A stretch of 64,000 bases of DNA, from contig NZ_CP073653.1 in NCBI RefSeq assembly GCF_018223745.1, forward strand, positions 4,824,001-4,888,000, in the 5' to 3' direction. Each line of letters begins with the position of its first letter. The first letter of the stretch is position 1. Shown here piece after piece: positions 18,686-27,762 of this stretch. A model generated the notes under the pieces. That model made no database searches. It saw only the letters and a program-made list of their open reading frames with translations, and was not told where the DNA came from. The position numbers were made by a program, and so were the translations under genes. This DNA is from Clostridium beijerinckii (lineage in GTDB: Bacteria; Bacillota; Clostridia; Clostridiales; Clostridiaceae).

Positions 18686-18725
18686 AATGAGGATATCCTA
18701 AACTATTTTTTAGAACACCCTCATT
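18686..18725 (-). other. hairpin in the leader of the DJ-1 family gene
   Basis: AATGAGG...CCCTCATT outer stem with an inner CTAAA/TTTAG pair, 25 bases before the start codon. It is not followed by a T-run on either strand, so it is not an obvious terminator. The rest of 18726-18950 shows nothing recognisable. Confidence 0.4.
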
Positions 18726-18950
18726 CTGCTTCTCTTCAATTTATACCTACATTATACCCCATTTATTGTTTAACTACCACAACTTAATTGTCAGAATTGG
18801 AACTTTCCAATCTATAATTTTCTTTACTTTCTTCCAACCACCTGCCATAAACGATTCACACATAATGATATATTTTGTGTGAGACATTCACTTTGCTAAA
18901 AAGTAAGAATCAGAAATTTTTATTTTATATACAACATAACTTGTTATGTT

Positions 18951-19176
18951 TAGTAAGTTCTGCAGTGCGCACTTTTTTTATGGGCAATATGTTCTTATTT
19001 GTACTTTTCACTTTTTTATAATTATAAGTTCTTGGTTGTGCTTAATAAGTTCCGTATTGTGCTTCTCACTCTTCTTAGGAGTGCGCACTTTTTTTATAGT
19101 TATAAGTTCTTAATTGTGCTTCGCACCTTTTTATAGGTGCTAGGTTCTTAATTGTGCTTCGCACTTTTTTTATAGG
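18951..19176. repeat. degenerate tandem array of GTGC-TTC-GCAC hairpins with T-runs
   Basis: Five to six units of about 37-57 bases follow the pattern (A/T)AAGTTCTTAATTGTGCTTC, GCACTTTTTTTATAGGT. Each complete unit is a short GTGC/GCAC stem followed by six or seven T on the plus strand. The last unit overlaps the end of parC and supplies its final codons and stop. A single similar unit is at 62112-62150. Confidence 0.65.
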
Positions 19177-22082
19177 TGTACATCTTTTATTTCATCATCA
19201 AGTGAAACCATCATTATACTTGTTCCTCTTCCAGCCCTATTTTGTAACTTAATATCACTTATATCCATTACTGATCTCTCCTTGCCTTTAGAAACAAGTG
19301 TAATTTTTGTATCATCCGAAGATAACATTACGGTATTATCATCACTTTTCTTGTAATTACTATGATACTTTCCAAAAATGACTTGATCTTCATCCCTCAG
19401 ACTTATTCCAGTTACCCCTGAAGCTATTTTACCCATAATATTTACATTTTCAACCGGAAATCTTATTGCCATTCCTTTTTTAGTTATCATGATCAAGTGA
19501 CCAATCTTTATTTGATTCATTTCTACAGATACAACTTCATCATCTTCAAACTTAAACTTATAGCATGCTTGCTTTAGAAAGTCACCTTCAAATTCTTTTA
19601 ACAATGTTTTCTTAACCATTCCTTTTTTCGTAAACGTGTATACTCCTAAGTCTTCATCATAAGAATCAATGGAAATCAGACTTATTATCTTTTCTCCCTT
19701 TTCCATTTTACCTATAAATGCTTCTACATTTATTTCTTTATTCAAAACATTTCTCATTAAAAATACTGGTATTTTATATACATATCCTCTGTTGCTAAAG
19801 ATAAGCAATTCTTTTAAAGAATTTGTTTTAACTTTTAATGAGTCTTCTTTTATCCTCTCATAGAATTTAAACTTATTCTTATCAGTAACTCCAACACTTA
19901 ATTCAAAATATTCAATTTCATTAGTATCTTCTACTTGGCTAATTTCATCTTCTTCTGAGAAATTAAATAGCTGAGTAGGTAAAATATTTCTAGCCGTTTC
20001 CTCTAGATTTTTTATTTCAAGAGTGAATTCTAACCCTAGTTTACTCTTAACTTTTAGGAACTTCTCTTCTTCTTCCAATTCTCTCATGGATACGTCAATC
20101 AACTCATCACCATCTCTAAGTTTTAACGCTTGAAGTTTACCATATGCAGTTTGGAATTTATCTAAAGAACTTAACTTAATTCCTCCATGTTTTGTTATAA
20201 ATCTAAATGCCTTGCTAGGATTGAAATTATCTATGGATATAGCTGCAATTATCTTCTCATTATCAAGATTTAAAGATTTAATAATCTCATCCAATCTATC
20301 CCCTTTTTCTTTCCATCTCATTTCAGGAATATTAATACCTTTTGTTTGATACATAAAACCTTTATCTGTAAATACAAGAAGTGTATCCTTAGTATTCGAA
20401 TTTATTAAATATTTTAAAGAATCTCCTTCTCTATACTCAATATCTTCTGGATTAGAGCTAGATCTAGTGTAATTTTTTAATGGTATTCTCTTTACAAATC
20501 CGTCTTTAGATATTGTTACCATAACTTCTTCTACAATAATTAATTCTTCAACATCAATTTTACTTTCATTATCATCATGTATAATTTCAGTTCTTCTATC
20601 ATTTCCGTACTTATCGCTTATTTCTTTTAATTCACTTTTAACAACTTTCAAAAGTTCTTTTTCACTAGATAAAATCTTCTCAAGTTTTTTTATAAGTTTC
20701 TCAAGTTGCGCATATTCTTTTTCAAATATTTCTATTTCAAGACCTGTCAACCTATATAACATAAGTTCCAATATAGCTTGTGCTTGAGCCTCAGAAAACC
20801 CAAATTTGCTTATCAAATTTTCCGATGCATCCTTTTTAGACTTTGAACTTCTAATGGTTGCTATAACTTCATCTAAAACACTTATAGCTTTAATAAATCC
20901 TTCAACAATATGATGCCTCTTTTTTGCCACATCAAGTTCTTTTTGGGTTCTTCTAGTTATTATTTCTTTCTGGTGCTCTACATAATATCTTATTATAGCC
21001 TTTAAACTCATAGTTTCTGGCTTTCCATTTGCAAGGGCTACCATGTTAAAACTTATGTTACATTGTAAATCAGTTTTTTTAAACAGATACTTTAGCACTT
21101 TATCTGCAACATCTTCATCTGCATTTTTCTTTAATTCAATTACAGCTCTTATTCCACTTCTATCAGATTCATCTCTAATATCTGTTATAGATTCCAATGC
21201 TTTTGCATGCCTCTTATCACCAGTCATTTCAGATATTGTTTGGAGAATCCTAGACTTATTTCTTCTGTATGGGAATTCTGTTATAATTATTCCGATTCTT
21301 CCATTTTCTAATTTTTCAATTGAAGTCTTTGCTCTATAAGCTACTTTTCCTTCACCAGTTTCATATGCTGATAAAATGGATTTTTCTCCTATCAAAATTC
21401 CACCAGTAGGTAAATCTGGTCCCTTTATATATTTCATAAGTTCAGAAGTAGTTATTTCATTATTATCAATATATGCCAGTACTCCTTCTGTTACCTCTCC
21501 CAAATTATGTGGAGGTATATTGGTTGCAAGCCCTACAGCTATACCAAACGCCCCATTTACAAGTAAATTAGGATATCTACTTGGTAATACTTTAGGTTCC
21601 ATTTCACTATCAGAATAGTTTGGAACCATTTCTACCGTATCCTTTTCAATATCTCTTAGCATTTCCATTGCAATAGGAGATAATCTAGCCTCTGTATACC
21701 TCATAGCTGCAGCCCCATCACCATCGATAGATCCCCAGTTCCCGTGACCTTCAATTAACGGTGCCCTAGTTGAGAAATCTTGAGCTAGTATTACCATAGA
21801 TTCGTATACAGATGAATCACCATGAGGGTGATACTTACCTAAGATATCTCCAACTATTCTTGCAGATTTATAATAAGGTCTATCTGGAAAGGCCTTAAGC
21901 ATATATGAACCATATAAAATTCTTCTATGCACAGGCTTAAGACCATCTCTAACATCAGGAAGTGCTCTATCTTTAGCAACTTCTATAGCATATGGTAAAT
22001 AATTCTCTGGCATTGCTTCTTCTAGAGGAATACCAATTATATTATTATCTTTAGGTATAATATTTTCATTCTTTTTTGCCAT
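19170..22082 (-). CDS. parC: topoisomerase IV / gyrase-type subunit A (ParC-like)
   Basis: DNA-cleaving subunit of a type IIA topoisomerase. The N-terminal part has VRDGLKPVHRRILY, KYHPHGDSSVYESMV and the catalytic Tyr in AAMRYTEARL. The 970-residue length is above usual GyrA/ParC (750-850): the coiled-coil and C-terminal beta-pinwheel are extended with charged inserts. No canonical GyrA box is present; QNRAGRGT near the C-terminus is the closest match. It follows the subunit B gene, so it is called ParC. Start ATG 22082 after AAAGGAGAAG; an upstream ATG at 22112 is repeat-derived. Confidence 0.88.
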   Translation of the reverse strand: MAKKNENIIPKDNNIIGIPLEEAMPENYLPYAIEVAKDRALPDVRDGLKPVHRRILYGSYMLKAFPDRPYYKSARIVGDILGKYHPHGDSSVYESMVILAQDFSTRAPLIEGHGNWGSIDGDGAAAMRYTEARLSPIAMEMLRDIEKDTVEMVPNYSDSEMEPKVLPSRYPNLLVNGAFGIAVGLATNIPPHNLGEVTEGVLAYIDNNEITTSELMKYIKGPDLPTGGILIGEKSILSAYETGEGKVAYRAKTSIEKLENGRIGIIITEFPYRRNKSRILQTISEMTGDKRHAKALESITDIRDESDRSGIRAVIELKKNADEDVADKVLKYLFKKTDLQCNISFNMVALANGKPETMSLKAIIRYYVEHQKEIITRRTQKELDVAKKRHHIVEGFIKAISVLDEVIATIRSSKSKKDASENLISKFGFSEAQAQAILELMLYRLTGLEIEIFEKEYAQLEKLIKKLEKILSSEKELLKVVKSELKEISDKYGNDRRTEIIHDDNESKIDVEELIIVEEVMVTISKDGFVKRIPLKNYTRSSSNPEDIEYREGDSLKYLINSNTKDTLLVFTDKGFMYQTKGINIPEMRWKEKGDRLDEIIKSLNLDNEKIIAAISIDNFNPSKAFRFITKHGGIKLSSLDKFQTAYGKLQALKLRDGDELIDVSMRELEEEEKFLKVKSKLGLEFTLEIKNLEETARNILPTQLFNFSEEDEISQVEDTNEIEYFELSVGVTDKNKFKFYERIKEDSLKVKTNSLKELLIFSNRGYVYKIPVFLMRNVLNKEINVEAFIGKMEKGEKIISLISIDSYDEDLGVYTFTKKGMVKKTLLKEFEGDFLKQACYKFKFEDDEVVSVEMNQIKIGHLIMITKKGMAIRFPVENVNIMGKIASGVTGISLRDEDQVIFGKYHSNYKKSDDNTVMLSSDDTKITLVSKGKERSVMDISDIKLQNRAGRGTSIMMVSLDDEIKDVHL

Positions 22083-22108
22083 ACTCTTCTCCTTTTTTGA
22101 TGCATAAT

Positions 22109-22268
22109 GCACAGTTCACAATTAATGGTGAAATTCCTATGGAATTTCTTTTAATTCATAACTCTCTATTTCTAAATAAGAAAGTTTTTCCTGTAGTTAG
22201 TAACTTTTTAAAGTATATAAATTTTTCAAGTTCCATGGGAACTTGTTCAAATTGTTAATTGTGAATTG
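22109..22268. repeat. palindromic insert between parE and parC
   Basis: The ends CAGTTCACAATTAA and TTAATTGTGAATTG form an inverted repeat, and two internal hairpins are GAAATTCC/GGAATTTC and AAGTTCC/GGAACTT. It fills almost the whole 188-bp gap within the putative operon. The end sequence resembles part of the A-type repeats. Confidence 0.6.
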
Positions 22269-22270
22269 AT

Positions 22271-24220
22271 TTAAAATTCTCCGTATTTATACATATAGTT
22301 CTTTCTAGGTTCAACAATATCTCCCATAAGTAACGAAACCATCTTTTCTGCTTTTGCCGCATCTTCTATGGTTACTTGAAGCAGAGTTCTACTTTCTGGA
22401 TTTAGTGTTGTATCCCATAATTGATCGGGATTCATTTCTCCTAGTCCTTTATATCTTTGAATCAGTGCACCTTTTCCAACTTGTTTCTTTGTATTTTCAA
22501 GTTCGTCATCACTATACGCATACTTAACTATAGTTTTTCCTTTAGTTTCCCTATACACTTTATACAATGGGGGCTGCGCTAAATATAAATGTCCATTAGC
22601 AATAAGCGGTCTCATATATCTATAAATATAAGTCATCCATAATGTCCTAATATGATATCCATCCACATCAGCATCACTCATTATTATTATCTTGTCATAT
22701 TTTAAATCTTCTTCTCTATAATTATCCAAAGTACCTGTTCCAACAGCAGTGTTAAATATTTTTAATTCTTCAGAAGCCAATACATTTTCAAGTTTTTGTT
22801 TTTCAGTATTCATTATCTTACCCTTTGAAGGCATGATAGTTTGAAATCTTCTATCTCTGGCTTGCTTTGCAGATCCTCCTGCCGAATCTCCTTCCACAAC
22901 TATAAATTCATTCACAGTTTTATCTTTCAATGTACACACAGCAACTTTTCCTGCAAGCGGTGCTGTACCTTTTCCTATTTTCTTTTTTTCTGCTTCATTT
23001 ATTTTCTTAATCTTGTCTCTTCTTTTAGCTGCTTCTAATGCGTTATTAATTATACTTGTTGCTAAAGTTTTATTATCTTCTATCCATTCAGAAAATTTAG
23101 TATACACTAAATCATTCATCATAGTATATGCTTCATTATTTCCAAGTTTAGTCTTAGTTTGACCTTCAAAGATAGGATTCGTGATTTTAATTCTTACAAT
23201 AGCAGTCATACCTTCTCTTAAATCATCGCCTTCAAATTCCTTATCTTTTTCCTTAACCAATCCTAACTTTTTAGACCATTCTTTAAAAGATCTTGTCATT
23301 CCAGTCTTAAATCCAGTTTCATGAGTCCCTGCTTCTGTTGTTGGAATGTTATTTACATAACTTGCAATATATTCAGTAGTTGAATCTGTAAATTGAATAC
23401 ATACTTCACCATATAATTGAAGTTCCCCAACAGTTCTTTCACCGTCAAAAATTATGGGCTCTTCATGAATTGGTGTTTTACTTTCATTTAGATAATTTAT
23501 GAAATCTAAAAGACCATTTTCTGAGTAATATTCTTTAGTGATTTCTTGTCCTTTTCTTTTATCTATTAATTCTAATCTTATCCCTTTATTTTGGAATGCC
23601 AGTTCCTGTAATCGGCTATCTATTATATCAAATTTAAAATCAGTAGTTGAGAAGATTTCTTTATCCGGCTTAAATGTGATCTTTGTTCCAACTTTATCTG
23701 TTTTTCCAATCACCTTCAAGCTGCCAACAGATGTTCCTGGCATTTCTCTTTTTAATTCTTTATCAAAAGCATATTCAAATCTTTGTCTGTATATATTCCC
23801 GTTTTGGTAAACTTCAACCTCTAACCATTCTGATAAGGCATTTACTACTGCTGCTCCAACTCCATGAAGTCCTCCAGATGTTTTATAATTTTTATTATCA
23901 AACTTTCCTCCTGTATGAAGTTCAGTAAATACCATTTCAACTCCAGATTTCTTTTTGATTGGATGAATTCCTGTAGGGATACCTCTTCCGTTATCCAATA
24001 CGGTTACACTTTTATCTTCATTTAACGTTATGGTTACTTTGTTACCATATCCGTTAGCTATTTCATCTATGGAGTTATCTATTATTTCCCATATACAGTG
24101 ATGTAACCCCTTACTACCTGTAGATCCTATATACATACCCGGTCTTATTCTTACAGGTTCTAGCTTTTCAAGTGATGTTAAATCTGTTACATCATAAGCA
24201 TTAGTATTTTTTAATTCCAT
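22271..24220 (-). CDS. parE: topoisomerase IV / gyrase-type subunit B (ParE-like)
   Basis: ATPase subunit of the type IIA topoisomerase; 649 residues, normal for ParE/GyrB of Gram-positives. GHKL ATPase motifs are visible: EIIDNSIDEI, DNGRGIPTGIHP and GGLHGVGAAVVNALS. The TOPRIM part has VEGDSAGGSAKQARDR and IMSDADVDGYHIRTL, and the C-terminus has the QRYKGLGEMNPDQLW motif. Start ATG 24220 after GGAG. A near-consensus promoter lies 58 bases upstream. It is called ParE because of its pairing; a second gyrase pair is expected elsewhere in the genome. Confidence 0.9.
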   Translation of the reverse strand: MELKNTNAYDVTDLTSLEKLEPVRIRPGMYIGSTGSKGLHHCIWEIIDNSIDEIANGYGNKVTITLNEDKSVTVLDNGRGIPTGIHPIKKKSGVEMVFTELHTGGKFDNKNYKTSGGLHGVGAAVVNALSEWLEVEVYQNGNIYRQRFEYAFDKELKREMPGTSVGSLKVIGKTDKVGTKITFKPDKEIFSTTDFKFDIIDSRLQELAFQNKGIRLELIDKRKGQEITKEYYSENGLLDFINYLNESKTPIHEEPIIFDGERTVGELQLYGEVCIQFTDSTTEYIASYVNNIPTTEAGTHETGFKTGMTRSFKEWSKKLGLVKEKDKEFEGDDLREGMTAIVRIKITNPIFEGQTKTKLGNNEAYTMMNDLVYTKFSEWIEDNKTLATSIINNALEAAKRRDKIKKINEAEKKKIGKGTAPLAGKVAVCTLKDKTVNEFIVVEGDSAGGSAKQARDRRFQTIMPSKGKIMNTEKQKLENVLASEELKIFNTAVGTGTLDNYREEDLKYDKIIIMSDADVDGYHIRTLWMTYIYRYMRPLIANGHLYLAQPPLYKVYRETKGKTIVKYAYSDDELENTKKQVGKGALIQRYKGLGEMNPDQLWDTTLNPESRTLLQVTIEDAAKAEKMVSLLMGDIVEPRKNYMYKYGEF

Positions 24221-24277
24221 AAAACTCCTCCATCTGAACACCAGTTCTTATTTTTTCGTAATTATTTCGCTCTATAA

Positions 24278-24306
24278 AATATACTGCCTTTCTGCTTTAA
24301 TGTCAA
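24278..24306 (-). promoter_or_regulatory. sigma-A type promoter of parE-parC
   Basis: On the minus strand TTGACA is separated by 17 bases from TATATT, close to consensus, about 58 bases before the parE start. Further upstream (24312-24425) an imperfect hairpin, GCTTA...TAAGC, was noted without an assigned role. Confidence 0.75.
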
Positions 24307-24584
24307 AAAAAACTTAAGCAGACATCTCTAATCTATAATTTTATGATGGTCGCTTACTCTGTGAGCCCTAAATAAGCAAACGTGAGTCGAGCCTCCTTAT
24401 AAAAAACGCTCTGACATTTCTTATTTTTTTAATCTTCTAAGATCTCTGTTCCTTGCATTGCATGAAACAAACAATATTTCATTATTATATCTCATTAATA
24501 TTTATATTAAAATATATATTTCTAACAATACTTACTACTTATATATATTTATTTGACATTTTCATAAAACATATACCTTATCCT

Positions 24585-24633
24585 AATAAAAATAGGATGT
24601 CAAAAAGGTCTTTTAACCATTTTACGACATCCT
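24585..24633 (-). terminator. terminator of the glycosyltransferase gene
   Basis: On the minus strand AGGATGTC pairs with GACATCCT and is followed by ATTTTTATT, 30 bases after the stop. Confidence 0.7.
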
Positions 24634-24663
24634 GATTTCTAATTTATACTTTTGTTTAGAGTA

Positions 24664-26052
24664 TTACACATCACATATTTCTATCTTTCTAACATGCTTA
24701 GTATGACTCCACTCTTTATTATTCTTATTTAATATACCTTGAATTGTAATTGGTATCCATGTTAATGTATATAACGCATATAACCAGAATCTAAAGAATA
24801 AAATTAATTCTTTCTTTCCTAGTAATATTCCTGTTAATATCAAGAATGCTAAGTTATAAGCTAAGCCACTCACCCAAGCAATAATCCAATTATCCATATT
24901 AGCTGTTAAATAAGGAACTACGAAAACATTACTAGAATATAATACCATCATAACTAAGAATGGTTTTGTAATTTTTTTATCAATTGTTAATATTAACGGA
25001 GTAATCAAAAATTGAATAGCCGCAAATGTCTTAAATCCAACATCACTAAACAAATAATTTATAATAAATATATTTACGCCTGTAGTATTTGCCTGTATTA
25101 AAGTTAAAACTGCTGAAATACCAAGTAATAACGTTACAAAAGGCTGCAATACATATAGTGCGCAGTCAAATATATAAAACTTTCTTTCCATTATTGACTT
25201 CTTAACAAGCTTAAAGAAATATCTTGAAGCAACATCTGTAAAACCTTGCATCCATCTTTTTCTTTGAGTCCATGATTGTTTAAGCTTTAGTGGTTTTTCA
25301 TCATATATAATCGCATCATGAGCCCAACCAACTTTTTCTCCATTTAGTACAAGCTTACATGAGAATTCTAAATCCTCTGTCAAACAAGTGGCACCCCAGC
25401 CTAACTTCTTCAATGTCTTAGTTTCAATAGCAAATCCTGTTCCACCAATTTGATTAGAAAATCCTATATTAGCTCTAGCTAACTGGAACATTCTATTTTG
25501 AGTCCAAAAAGCTATTGAATAAGCAGCAGCAATCCATGAATCATCTGGATTCTTACTGTCTATATATCCTTGAACAACTTTGTAACCTTCCTGCATCTTT
25601 GAATTAATCTCTTTTAAGAAATCTTTATGTACAAGATTATCTGCATCGAAGATAGCAATAGCATCATATTGTTTTTCCATTGCAAATAACTTTGCAAACA
25701 TCCACTCTAACGCATAACCTTTTCCTCTTTTATCTTTTGCAAATCTTTCACAAACATTTACCCCGTAACCTTTAGATATCTTAGCTGTATCATCTGTACA
25801 ATTATCTGCAATAACGAAAACATCATACATTTCCTTAGGATAATCTAGTTTTAGCATACTCTCTATGAGACTACCAATAACAACTTCTTCATTATGTGCT
25901 GCTATTAACAATGCAAATTTATTTTTAGGTTCATAGTTCTTATTTTCTTTCTTTCTGAAAAGCCCTATAAGTCCTAAAGCTAAATAGTAACATGTTATTG
26001 CAAAAACAAAAATTTGAAAAAATGCTGTTATGGTAAAAATGTATTTTCCCAT
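24664..26052 (-). CDS. membrane glycosyltransferase family 2 (processive-synthase-like)
   Basis: A 462-residue inner-membrane GT2 enzyme. One N-terminal membrane helix is followed by the catalytic domain with LIAAHNEEVVIGSLIESM, VIADNCTDDTA, the DAD motif in AIFDADNLVH, TEDLEFSCKL and QRKRW, then about four C-terminal membrane segments. This D, DxD, D, QxxRW pattern is that of processive polysaccharide synthases such as poly-GlcNAc or hyaluronan synthases, but the product is unknown. ATG 26052 is chosen because AGGAG sits 10 bases upstream; a GTG at 26061 is too close to it. It appears monocistronic. Confidence 0.85.
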   Translation of the reverse strand: MGKYIFTITAFFQIFVFAITCYYLALGLIGLFRKKENKNYEPKNKFALLIAAHNEEVVIGSLIESMLKLDYPKEMYDVFVIADNCTDDTAKISKGYGVNVCERFAKDKRGKGYALEWMFAKLFAMEKQYDAIAIFDADNLVHKDFLKEINSKMQEGYKVVQGYIDSKNPDDSWIAAAYSIAFWTQNRMFQLARANIGFSNQIGGTGFAIETKTLKKLGWGATCLTEDLEFSCKLVLNGEKVGWAHDAIIYDEKPLKLKQSWTQRKRWMQGFTDVASRYFFKLVKKSIMERKFYIFDCALYVLQPFVTLLLGISAVLTLIQANTTGVNIFIINYLFSDVGFKTFAAIQFLITPLILTIDKKITKPFLVMMVLYSSNVFVVPYLTANMDNWIIAWVSGLAYNLAFLILTGILLGKKELILFFRFWLYALYTLTWIPITIQGILNKNNKEWSHTKHVRKIEICDV

Positions 26053-26267
26053 TACATTCACTCCTAATATTTAATGAGATATATTCCCATTTATTATTTT
26101 ATATCTATCATCATACTATACCTATTTAATAATATTTCAATAAAAATAAAAAATCAACCCTATTTTCTTAAGATAAAATTAATATTGCCTTAATAAAATC
26201 CTTTACATTTGATTTTTTCTAGCTCAATTCATGATATTTCCCAAGCAATAAAAATATATAAATTTAT

Positions 26268-27308
26268 CTAATTTTTCAACTGTTTATTTAATATTTTGTA
26301 AGAGACATATCCAATCAATGCTCCTCCAATAAGTCCACCTATGTGTGCATAATTATCAATATTTTTCACACTTAATCCTATAAATAAATTTATAAGTATT
26401 ATCTGTAGTAAGCTAGATATATATTTTTTCTGCAATCTATGTCTTTCCATAATTGCAAAAGCTAACAAAGCTCCCAAAAGACCAAATATGCCGCCTGATG
26501 CTCCTACTGATATAGTATATGGACTTGCTAGATAACTTAATATTGATGCTGTTATACAAGAAGTGATGTAAATAACTAGATACTTTTTAGCCCCATAAAT
26601 CTGCTGAATTTGTGGACCTACTATATATAAAGAATACATATTAAATGCTATATGTATAATGCTAGAATGTAAAAAGGCACAAGTTAATAACCGCCATACT
26701 TCTCCATTATTTATAAGTGCATTATATTTAGCTCCAAAGGTCACTAGTACTGAATTATTTATTGCATTTATAATTTCCTCTGACAACAACTGAGATGAAC
26801 CTAATGAATGTTTAATATTATAAATATCAATTTGCATTATTATAAATATTATTACATTTATCAATATTAAAATCATAGTTGGAATTTTATACCTAAAAAA
26901 TTCTCTCTTATTATCAATATTTTTCACTTTACTTTTATTTATATATAGTTCAAGTATTTCTTTTAAGGGAAGACATGATTCATCATACTTAATAACTGTA
27001 TAGTTTTCTTTATCCACAATAAGTTTATTTACCATAACTGTTTTATTTACATTTGTATATTCGCCTTTAGATAAAACTATCATATTTAGAGAAAAGTCTT
27101 TTCCTAAGGTTTTTATATATTCAAAAGCTTCTAAAAAGTCTATATTTTCATTTTCATCCTCGCTTATCAAAACGCAGTATATTCCATTTGATAACTCTTT
27201 AATTGCAAGAAATATTTCTCTTTTATGAAAATCACTATAATATTGTTTCATATAGAAATTCTCTGCATTTACTAAAATTTTATAAAATTCTTCTTTAAAG
27301 TTATTCAT
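26268..27308 (-). CDS. rhomboid family intramembrane serine protease
   Basis: A 346-residue protein. The first 140 residues form a soluble cytoplasmic domain without a recognised family. Membrane segments start at about residue 143. The catalytic dyad is Ser271 in GASGGIFGLLG and His322 in NYAHIGGLIGG; His219 and Asn223 in the HIAFNMYSL segment form the oxyanion region. It should cleave substrates within or near the membrane. The layout resembles Bacillus GlpG/YqgP-type proteins, although no C-terminal TPR part is present. Unlinked to neighbours. Confidence 0.9.
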   Translation of the reverse strand: MNNFKEEFYKILVNAENFYMKQYYSDFHKREIFLAIKELSNGIYCVLISEDENENIDFLEAFEYIKTLGKDFSLNMIVLSKGEYTNVNKTVMVNKLIVDKENYTVIKYDESCLPLKEILELYINKSKVKNIDNKREFFRYKIPTMILILINVIIFIIMQIDIYNIKHSLGSSQLLSEEIINAINNSVLVTFGAKYNALINNGEVWRLLTCAFLHSSIIHIAFNMYSLYIVGPQIQQIYGAKKYLVIYITSCITASILSYLASPYTISVGASGGIFGLLGALLAFAIMERHRLQKKYISSLLQIILINLFIGLSVKNIDNYAHIGGLIGGALIGYVSYKILNKQLKN

Positions 27309-27359
27309 AATACCTTACCTATTCTTATATAAAAATTCATAACTTATTATTTTATAATG

Positions 27360-27518
27360 CAAATTCACAATTATAGACAATTTTATTTTATGTCACAATT
27401 GTGAATTTCACATTCTATATATATCGCAAAAATAATTCTTCATCATGATTCTAAAACTATTGCAAGAATTTTAGCCGTAATTGTGAAATGTGCATTGTGA
27501 ATTGCAACATATATATAT
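27360..27518 (-). repeat. A-type intergenic repeat (copy A4) with an adjoining small hairpin
   Basis: 27419-27518 read on the minus strand matches copies A1 and A2 (TATATGTTGCAATTCACAAT ... TTTTTGCGATATATA). Next to it, 27364-27412 is a hairpin with AATTCACAATT facing AATTGTGAATT. Element E3 follows without a gap. Confidence 0.7.
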
Positions 27519-27723
27519 TAGGCATAATCAAAAAAATAACAAGTCTATCTGCCAAGAAAAGTTCCTTGTTGCAGCATAGCTACTCTTTTCATAAGTGCCC
27601 ATTTTCCATTATACTTCATCAGCAGATTGCAGTAATAGACTCGCTATGAGTCCAATCTGCTTCTTCTCCTAATGAAAAATAATCATGGCATTTGTGACTC
27701 GTTATTTTCTTTCATATGCCTTA
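27518..27723 (-). repeat. 206-bp foldback repeat E3 (same family as E2, opposite orientation)
   Basis: Ends TTAGGCATAATCAAAAAAATA and TATTTTCTTTCATATGCCTTA pair. The interior matches E2 over its whole length (blocks AAAATGGGCACTTATGAAAAG and GAAGCAGATTGGACTCATAG on the minus strand). It starts 39 bases after the pepF stop. Confidence 0.75.
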
Positions 27724-27762
27724 TTGAAATACATCTTGGGTTTCTGAATTACCTTGTAAACC

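Noticed and set aside
18951..19176. Possible CRISPR array
   Set aside because: Units are irregular, contain their own hairpins and T-runs, have no unique spacers and there are no cas genes.
24312..24425. Hairpin-rich stretch upstream of parE
   Set aside because: A GCTTA/TAAGC pair and a TGTCA/TGACA pair are present, but no second copy in the window and no recognisable RNA family.
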